Positions 57,320 through 64,000 of a stretch of DNA of 64,000 bases are shown one piece after another. Position 1 is the stretch's first letter. The number at the start of each line of letters is the position of its first letter. The notes beneath the pieces are model-generated. The model made no database searches. It saw only the letters and a list, made by a program, of their open reading frames with translations, and was not told where the DNA came from. The position numbers were made by a program, and so were the translations under genes. The stretch comes from Triglochin maritima (taxonomy: Eukaryota; Streptophyta; Magnoliopsida; Alismatales; Juncaginaceae), in NCBI GenBank assembly GCA_963682175.1, contig OY821772.1, positions 54,582,925-54,646,924 on the forward strand, in the 5' to 3' direction.

Positions 57320-57554
57320 CAGGTGGGAAGCAGAGGAAGAAGCCAAATTTAGGGTTTCTTCTCGTGTTTGTACTTTTCCCTTCCAACTGCCGAGACAAAT
57401 CTCAGTCGTTGGATCGAAGTTAGAAGGGGGTAAGTTTAAGATCGAACGGTTGTTCAGCGAGAAGGGAAACAAGAGGAAGTAGATCTCTGAGTTCTAACTT
57501 CTTAGGGTCCGGCTGGATCCTCCCGTTTGTGGTTGTGAAACCAATTATTGTAAT

Positions 57555-57845
57555 TTAGACATGATTTGTTTGTATGATTGAAGTATTTTATTATTATGAT
57601 TTCTGAAGATATAAATATAAAATAATGGTACATGATTTGACACGATTACACAATATTTTTTTTACATGTAACTGACACAAATTGCATTTTTTGATAGATA
57701 ACTAATTATTTTTTACTTGATAATGGTCAATTAAGATGTTATTTAGAATGAAAAATATCAATATAACATGTCATTTAACTATTTTCAATCTAAACATGAT
57801 GAATCTTTTTCAATTTGTGTTATACACGATAACACGAAATCCCGA
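57555..57845 (-). mobile_element. Truncated relative of the 38.5-kb hAT-like MITE
   Basis: Reverse-complement similarity to 38560-38830: ATGATTTGACACGA, GATAATGGTCAATTAA, ATATAACATGTCATTTAA, GATAACACGAAATCC. Both terminal regions are missing. The right side is cut where a CACTA-type terminus begins. Confidence 0.6.
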
Positions 57846-57955
57846 CACTACTACAAAAATGTCTGCCACGATAGATTGACAAGAAACATGTTTGTGACGT
57901 CTTCTATTTTGGGGTTTTCGTATGGTGTGCTTTGATGCTTGGGTGAACTCTAACA
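57846..57955 (+). mobile_element. CACTA-type terminus fragment
   Basis: CACTACTACAAAAATGTCTG is the classical CACTA (En/Spm-like) terminal inverted repeat. It truncates the preceding MITE. The opposite terminus is not found before the next element starts at 57958, so only an end fragment remains. Confidence 0.5.
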
Positions 57956-57957
57956 AG

Positions 57958-58535
57958 TAGTGTTGTAAATGGGCAGGGTAAAATTTGTTTAATCGCTTGA
58001 ATCACACGGGCAAGTACGATTATGGGTATAAAATCCTAACCGTTTAATAACGGGATGAGTAAAAGTATGAAAATTGTAACTGTTTAATAAATGGGGTGAA
58101 TAGTGGTACAAGAGTTTACCTGACTATTTTACCGTTTAACTGCAAAATATAATTAACATATATAATATATTATTATATGTAATATACATATAATTTATTT
58201 GTATTCTAATTTTCTAAGATACACCAAAATTCATGCTACTTATGATGTTTCTATGTATGTTTGTCGTTATTGAACATTTTGTGGATGATTGATGTTAAAT
58301 ATTGTAGGTATTATAAGTTTTAACTACTTATCTATTTATCTATGTGATAGGTTTTTACCCACATAATAATTTAACCGACCGAAACCGTTACTTTAAAGAG
58401 ATGGGTAGGGTCATCGGTAGAGGTATAAAATAGTCGAGTTCCTAATCGAACTGCGAACTGTTTAATTAGATTGGTAGGGTCATGACTCGTGAGTAAGCTT
58501 TATAACCACCCACAAATCGTCCATTTACGACACTA
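57958..58535. mobile_element. hAT/Ac-like MITE, TAGTGTTGTAAATGG ends
   Basis: The left end TAGTGTTGTAAATGGGC and right end CCATTTACGACACTA are inverted copies, 578 bp apart. Flanks CTAACAAG and TTAACAAA agree at 6 of 8 positions, consistent with an old hAT duplication. The interior has repeated CCGTTTAATAA phrases. No coding capacity. Confidence 0.65.
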
Positions 58536-59125
58536 TTAACAAACCATTTATGATTTTCGTTTGGAACTTTGATTTGGGGGGTTCCAATTTCAAGTGAGGT
58601 GGGTTTTAAATCACGTTTGGTAGGGAGGGAGAGAGAGAAAAAACGTGTTTTGGGATTTAAAAGTTTGGTTTCCCAAGTCAAATGAAAACATCAATGCAAG
58701 TATTGTGAAACACGAGAGACAATCCTGAGGGGTAGCTAATTGCCAAAGGCGATATAATTGAAAAACAAGAGTAAGGGGCAAAGCAACTTGTGATAAGCTT
58801 TAAAAACTACATTGTCATGTGTCTAAATGTCCAATTGCTCATCCTGAATCGATTGGATCAGATGATCCAGTGTTTCATATTTAAAAAAACAAATTATTTG
58901 TGTCTAAAGTTAAGAATAGATGAGCTCGAATAGCCAAATATCAAATCAAACATTATATTAGGTTTGAATCCACACACGAGGGTAAGAGGTGTAAATAAGT
59001 CGAGTCGAGTCAAATTTCCAAGTCAAGATGAATATCATGTTCTTATATCATTAAATCGAGTCGAACTCAAGTTTTTCCGAGCCGAGTCGATCCGGCTCAC
59101 TTATCAATTGGACTAAAGAATGGTG
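58536..59125. other. Intergenic, no gene seen
   Basis: AT-rich. Includes CGAGTCGAGTC/GAGCCGAGTCGA-type words near 59000-59090, probably another decayed repeat. No reading frame supported. Confidence 0.4.
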
Positions 59126-59133
59126 GTCATGTT

Positions 59134-60234
59134 TAGGGGTGTAATCAATCTCTAAACAAGCGAGCCGAGCATGCTCGAGCTTGGCTCGATAAGAAAAAGA
59201 TCCTGCTCGCCGCTCTCTCAATAAGAGTTTCTAGCCGAAAATTCCACTCATGCTTGGTTAGACCACACTATTGATTTACTTCCACACTCAACTCGTTAAC
59301 CTCCTCGATAAGGTGTCTCAGATAAATTCTAAACACCCTCAAATGCTTTTTTTTTCCTTTTTCACACATCACACATGATTTAGTCCTATACTCAAGGGTG
59401 CACCAAACATCAACATGACTAAACTTGTAGAATCTCCAAGAAGAAAATTCCGAATAAAAACAAAAAACCTAAAATATTTACCAATGTGCAAACTAAACTT
59501 CACTGAAACTACATAAATATGAAAAGACATTTAGATCTAAACTCTTCAGACGATCCACAATCGAGACCACATCACATCACATCACATCACAACTAAACCA
59601 CCAAAAGATAATAACAATTCCAAAAACCACTTTGCTCACGACTATAAAACAACTACAATCACAAAATAAAAAAGTGGAATTCTTAAATTATACAGACACC
59701 ACTATTGATTTACTTCCACACTTCACGGATGCGTCAAACACCAAGATAACTAAATTTATAAATCACCGACAAAAATTTATAAAAAATCAAAATAGGTTAA
59801 AACCTTTACCAACTGAAGTACATAAATAAGGAATTCAGACCAAACCACTAAACCACCAAACAATAATAACACGTCCAGGAACCCCCAAAAAGAGGTGGCG
59901 GCGGAAAAGAGGAGGTAGGGTTTGGTTGGGTGAGGAGACGTCAGGCGTGAGGATTTGGTATTTGGGAGGATTTAGTTTGTTAAATGGGTCATTGAGTTTG
60001 ATAAATAAGTTTGCTAAATGGGTAATTGAATAAAGTATTATGGTTAATCAGATAATTGGATAGAGTAATCGAGTCTCGAGCGAGCACCGAGCGAGCATGG
60101 TCTGCTCGTGCTCAGCTCGTTTAGCCCATCGAGTGGATTTTTTTGCTTGTGCTCGACTCGTTATTATCGATCTGAGCCACGATCCGAGCAAAATCGAACG
60201 ATTTACCGATCCCAAGCAGAACTTGACAACACTA
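59134..60234. mobile_element. Non-autonomous hAT element, TSD GTCATGTT
   Basis: 1101 bp. The left end TAGGGGTGTAATCAATC and right end TTGACAACACTA form short imperfect inverted repeats. It is flanked by the exact 8-bp duplication GTCATGTT (59126-59133 and 60235-60242). Both subterminal regions contain many GCTCG/CGAGC words (CGAGCATGCTCG left; CGAGCACCGAGCGAGCATG right). Two internal stretches share CACTATTGATTTACTTCCACAC (about 59267 and 59700). No transposase. Confidence 0.8.
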
Positions 60235-60734
60235 GTCATGTTTGACATAATAAATTTAAGTTTTTTTCGAGTCAAATTGTTAAGTCCTAAACCCTAATTA
60301 CGAACTAAAACGTGATTAGGTGGGGTTTGACTTGGGTTGCTTAGAGGGGTATGGGTTGAGGTGAGGGGAGGCATAGGTGAGGCATGCCTTGGAGAGGGGT
60401 GATGCTTATTTAAAGAGAAGCACACATCTCCTTTCATTTTTTTCCTTCCTCCATTCCATCATCTCACCCTATCTCTCTCTCCCTCATTCCCTCCTTTTCC
60501 GGCGATCCGAGGAAGTATGACCGGAGGTGCAAGGAGGCAAGGTGGTGGAGGTGAAACGCGACGTGATGAGGTGAACGTGTGCGGTTTCGAGGTGTAGAGA
60601 TGAAGCGAAGAAAGGTATGTCAAGTTCCTTAGAATGTTCACACAAGGTGAGAGAGAGAGAGGTTGTAATCGTCGCCAGAGGCCAGAGGTGTCGCCGGTGA
60701 TGAGGGACAAGCAAGAGTCTGTTAGGGAACAATC

Positions 60735-61215
60735 GAACGATGCATTTTGGCGGTCGATCGGTTGTATCAAATTGTTGGTCATAGGAAGCCCCTATTATTT
60801 TTGGTCGAACGAGTCTTTCGTGTGTTCGACCGTTGTCTTGTAGTTTTTGACTTTACCTCGGGCATTGACCTTCTAAACGGTTGACCGCCTTAGACTCTTG
60901 TCCGACCGGTAGCTTAAGTGTACCTTATTTTATGTTCGACTGACTTATGTTTGGTTCGACTGGTTGTAGTTTTGTGGAACATAGAAAGCCCATGTTATTT
61001 TCGGTCGGACGAGAGCCTTTTGCCGTTCGACCGTTGCCCGGTTTATTTGCCTTTACTCTGGTCTAGACCTTCTAAACTGTCAACCGCCCATGATCTTTTG
61101 TTCGACCGTTGTGTGCCCAGAGTTCAACCGGTTTAGACGATTGTTCGAACGTCTCCCAATCCATTGGGAGCGGTCGACCGGTTTGCCTTTTTCGGTCGAC
61201 CGATTGTGCCCACAT
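60735..61215 (+). repeat. GGTCGACCG-rich region with a tandem duplication
   Basis: Two adjacent units of about 220-240 bp (from about 60740 and 60970) share GAAAGCCCATGTTATTTTCGGTCG, GTTCGACCGTTG and TGACC/AGACCTTCTAAAC. The words GTCGACC, TTCGACCG and TCGAACG recur throughout. The text resembles the middle of the LTR at 17317-18728, implying shared ancestry or a common repeat module. Confidence 0.6.
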
Positions 61216-61891
61216 CTGAGTCATTGCCTTGTGTAGTGTCAACTTTGTCCACGAAAACCCATGTCCTCACTTCGTGCATGAGCTGGAAGGTGACGGTAGG
61301 TTCGATGATCGCGTCTGCTAAGGGACTGCCAAGTAGAAGAGTGTGGATACTTGGGGCACGTGTCACCTCTACATTTATGGACAATGGTGGGACATAGAGC
61401 ATTTCTATGACTCTTGCTGGAGTAGTAGGTTTGAGGGATCACAGATCCCAATGCATGATGTTGCACAGCTTCATGGAGCAAGATGACATTGCGGACTTCG
61501 ATCCGGATGATTCGATCGGCTGGCCTTGATGGCGACGGATACGATCGATCAGCTTTGAAGGCGACGTTTGTGACCCCGTGTGACCGAGTGGCGGCAGTGT
61601 TGACTGTCCGACAATGTATTTCGACAGGTAGCTTGGCTGCGACACAGGTGAGTTGACCGACTTGAGTGATGACTCCGTCGGTGTGGTGTTGACCACGAGA
61701 TCAGATTTGAGTCTATGTCACGAAAGTGCGTGCGTCTCTCACCGATCCTCCGATGATTAGTGTAGTCATGTGTGGGGTGCGTGACATACTCTCCGCAAGA
61801 CCGCATATGCCTGCGGTACGTTCCCGAGGGGGGACCTGATGATGTTGGTGGGGCCGTTGTCCCTTTTTACTGTTTGATAGGGAATGTTTTA

Positions 61892-63417
61892 TGTTGGATC
61901 GTGTGGGTTATGAGTCCATAAACTCTGATTAACAAGTTAATGCTAATTACCTAGTTGCTTAGACAATCAAAGAAATGCAATGGGAATTAAAACCAAACAA
62001 GCAAGTAGAGGAAGATAATGCAAACCACAATGACACGGGGGATTTTTATAGAGGTTCGGCACCCTACCCGGGTCCTAGTCCTCTCTTGCAAGCTCTATTC
62101 GACTCCGCGAACTCCGCCTACGACTTCACTATCCGCTCCCCGTTCCGGGCCGGGAGACAACGCCTTACAACCGTCAAACTCGCGAACAACCCTCGCCGAG
62201 CTTGGAATCCTCTTCTCACAATCCGAGAAAGATCACTTTGGGCTCTCACCGAAGTCTATACTTGTGTCTTGGGCTTTCACCAAGACCCTTGCTCTCTTGA
62301 CAACAAATGTAACTGAGTGGGATTCACTCTCTAATTGAGCACAACAATTGTTAGATGTTTGAGTGATGAATGATGTGGAAATTAGGCTTTGGGTAGCTAA
62401 TTTGGAGCTTGGAGGATTGGAGTTCTCTCTAATGAATTGGGACAATTGGAGTTGGAGAGTTGTTTGTAAAACTAAGTTTGATCCTCTATTTATAAGCTCC
62501 TAAAGATTTCTAGCCGTTTGGACAAGATTTGATTGAGTTTTGTGCAAAGCACACAAAGCAGAAAATCGGGCTGCAAATCTGTCAAGAAACGGTCGACCGA
62601 AAGGTGCAACAATCGACCGAACTCTTAGGTTCGTTAAAGACATGGTCGACCGAAATATGGAATGGTCGACCGAACTCTTAAGTCTATTAAATAAACGGTC
62701 GACCGAACAGGGTTACCGGTCGACCAAACTTACGTTTCGGTAGAAGGAAATTTGGATCGGTTGAACGAAATAGTATCGACCGATAGCAGGGATTTTTTTG
62801 ACAAGATTAAACGGTCGACCGGACAAGGCAGATGGTTCGACCGTTGGTAAAGTATATGGGGGTGTATTTTGTTTTATACGAATACGACCGTTGAAGGAAT
62901 CCGACAAAGATAACGGCCATATTAAAATCCGGGATCGGTCGACCGAAAAGGTAGAACCGGCCGACCGGTAGAGTTCGGAAAAATCATTGTGGAGAGTCTG
63001 TTATAAACTTGTCGAACTGAGAACTGGTTCAGTCGACCGGTTCACACAGGAATACTGGGTTTAGGTTTAAAGTGATTTCCGACTAAGGTTTGGGTGATCT
63101 AATGGAGTCTAAATGATATGAGATTTTGTGTGTGACTCCTACAGGGAACCTAGTGTGAATGTGATAAGTTTTTAGCTCTTGTATGCTCAATTTACACATG
63201 TTCCTAAGACTCAAAATAAAATCAAGATTACAAATCTTCATATAACTTTATTACAAATCTTGACTTGATTTCCTTCATTCCATGAGTCTTGATCACCTGT
63301 AGAGGTTAGCACATGCAATATATATGCAATGCAATATGTGTGCTACTCTACATTACTTATGATTAAGATTATGTTGATTAAATCATCAAAACAAGGATTA
63401 AGGCCAAAAAGCCAACA
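61892..63417 (-). mobile_element. Nested solo LTR, GTCGACC-rich family, TSD TTTTA
   Basis: 1526 bp. The plus strand reads TGTTGGATCG..GGCCAAAAAGCCAACA and is flanked by TTTTA (61887-61891 and 63418-63422). Relative to the sister copy at 17317-18728 it is inverted: TGATCACCTGTAGAGGTTAG, CTCTATTTATAAGC and ATCATCAAAACAAGGATTAAGGC match in reverse complement. The middle has at least ten GGTCGACCG-like sites. No internal genes remain, so unequal recombination to a solo LTR is inferred. Confidence 0.85.
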
Positions 63418-63821
63418 TTTTACTTATTGCATTCTATTATGTTATGTTATGTTATACTAGTATGATAGTTTCATTGCACAGTACTTCCATATGCATGTAG
63501 GTGGACTTGATATACAAGATTTTCTTATGGAAACTCAAGCAATGCTATTTCGTTTGCATTTCAGGACCGTAGTAGGTGTTTGAGTGGGTGACGACTGAGG
63601 ACAAGCGCATTCTGGGATCAGATCCTCTAGTCTTATTTTCCTAGGTTGTATGATTACGTGTATTTATACTTTCACGTACTCTGATGTAGTCATACATTTT
63701 GAAAACTCCTATGTAATGATGTACATTTTGAGTATTTCATGAGTAATGTGTCTGTTCTTTTTGGTCTTATTTATTGTGATATTTGTTTAAATTTTTTACT
63801 ATTTTGAGACGTTACACAAAT

Positions 63822-64000
63822 TCTTACAAATTCAAACTAATTTCAAATACCAAGTCGAAGTTTACAACCGAAGAAAACATATAAACGAATAAATATTACG
63901 AAGGCCCAGAATTATCATCACTTGCACAGTAGCACCTTTTTAGTCACGACTCACCGGCCGAAGGAATCGACAGCGACCGATTCGTTACTCTCCCGCGTAG
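63822..64000. other. Right-edge flank, no gene seen
   Basis: Sequence after the outer LTR duplication. It ends in a GC-richer stretch (CACCGGCCGAAGGAATCG) that could belong to a feature beyond the window. Nothing can be assigned. Confidence 0.4.

Larger units (their letters stand above)
60278..63816 (+). mobile_element. Solo LTR (about 2.0 kb net) interrupted by a nested LTR, TSD CAAAT
   Basis: Starts TGTTAAGTCC, ends GACGTTACA and is flanked by CAAAT on both sides (60273-60277 and 63817-63821). A TATA-like TTATTTAAAG lies near 60408. Removing the inner LTR and its duplication (61892-63422) leaves about 2008 bp. No retroelement protein is encoded. The lineage is undetermined; the length and style suggest a Gypsy-type element. 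Orientation is inferred from the TATA position. Confidence 0.65.

Noticed and set aside
60459..60843. Open frames on both strands around 60.5-60.8 kb
   Set aside because: They lie in the outer LTR, in CT/GA-rich low-complexity sequence, with no domain resemblance.
61133..61806. Overlapping frames of 70-90 residues in all frames at 61.1-61.8 kb
   Set aside because: High GC and few stops explain them; they are within the outer LTR and lack motifs.

Overview
This window is nuclear DNA of a flowering plant, most likely a eudicot; I cannot name the species. The evidence is spliced genes with GT-AG introns, TATA-type promoters, a plant tRNA-Val and plant-specific protein families. Genes are sparse and most of the sequence is derived from transposable elements. 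I read everything by eye, and exon coordinates come from splice signals, reading phase and protein-family conservation.

Host genes, left to right: an alpha-galactosidase (minus, 15 exons, 5802-13383) whose exon 3 carries one extra base; a possible small tail-anchored protein gene (15630-17071); a cytosolic pyruvate kinase with complete exons (32436-37277); a decayed metallophosphoesterase (39277-42649); a TIP-type tonoplast aquaporin (minus, 43556-45046) with an unusual selectivity-filter position; a nuclear DNA-binding-like protein resembling Arabidopsis AT3G52170 (47216-50399); tRNA-Val(AAC) (51313-51386); a damaged pectate lyase (51870-54019); and the mitochondrial import receptor MIA40 (minus, 54719-57319). 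They have unrelated functions and form no pathway or operon.

Mobile DNA: 1-5.3 kb holds Mutator-like (MULE) transposase relics and a composite element in which two inverted copies of a plant mobile domain (PMD) gene flank a decayed mudrA-type transposase. A second MULE/PMD association lies at 22.3-25.2 kb. 19.7-22.1 kb is a PIF/Harbinger element carrying only the Myb-like ORF1. A related remnant with only the transposase C-terminus lies at 30.4-31.6 kb and ends about 40 bp upstream of the pyruvate kinase TATA box. Several hAT-type elements have recognisable 8-bp target site duplications (33.4, 38.5, 49.8, 57.96 and 59.1 kb). The one in pyruvate kinase intron 1 carries a piece resembling a TIR1/AFB auxin receptor. 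A 5'-truncated LINE with a 15-bp duplication sits in a MIA40 intron.

The right end (60.3-63.8 kb) is a nested pair: a roughly 2-kb solo LTR (TSD CAAAT) interrupted by a 1.5-kb solo LTR of another family (TSD TTTTA). A sister copy of that second family lies at 17.3-18.7 kb (TSD GGAGT). Three loci (0.72, 5.0 and 25.8 kb) carry arrays of short palindromes with a period of about 33-38 bp, the most distinctive unexplained structure in the window.
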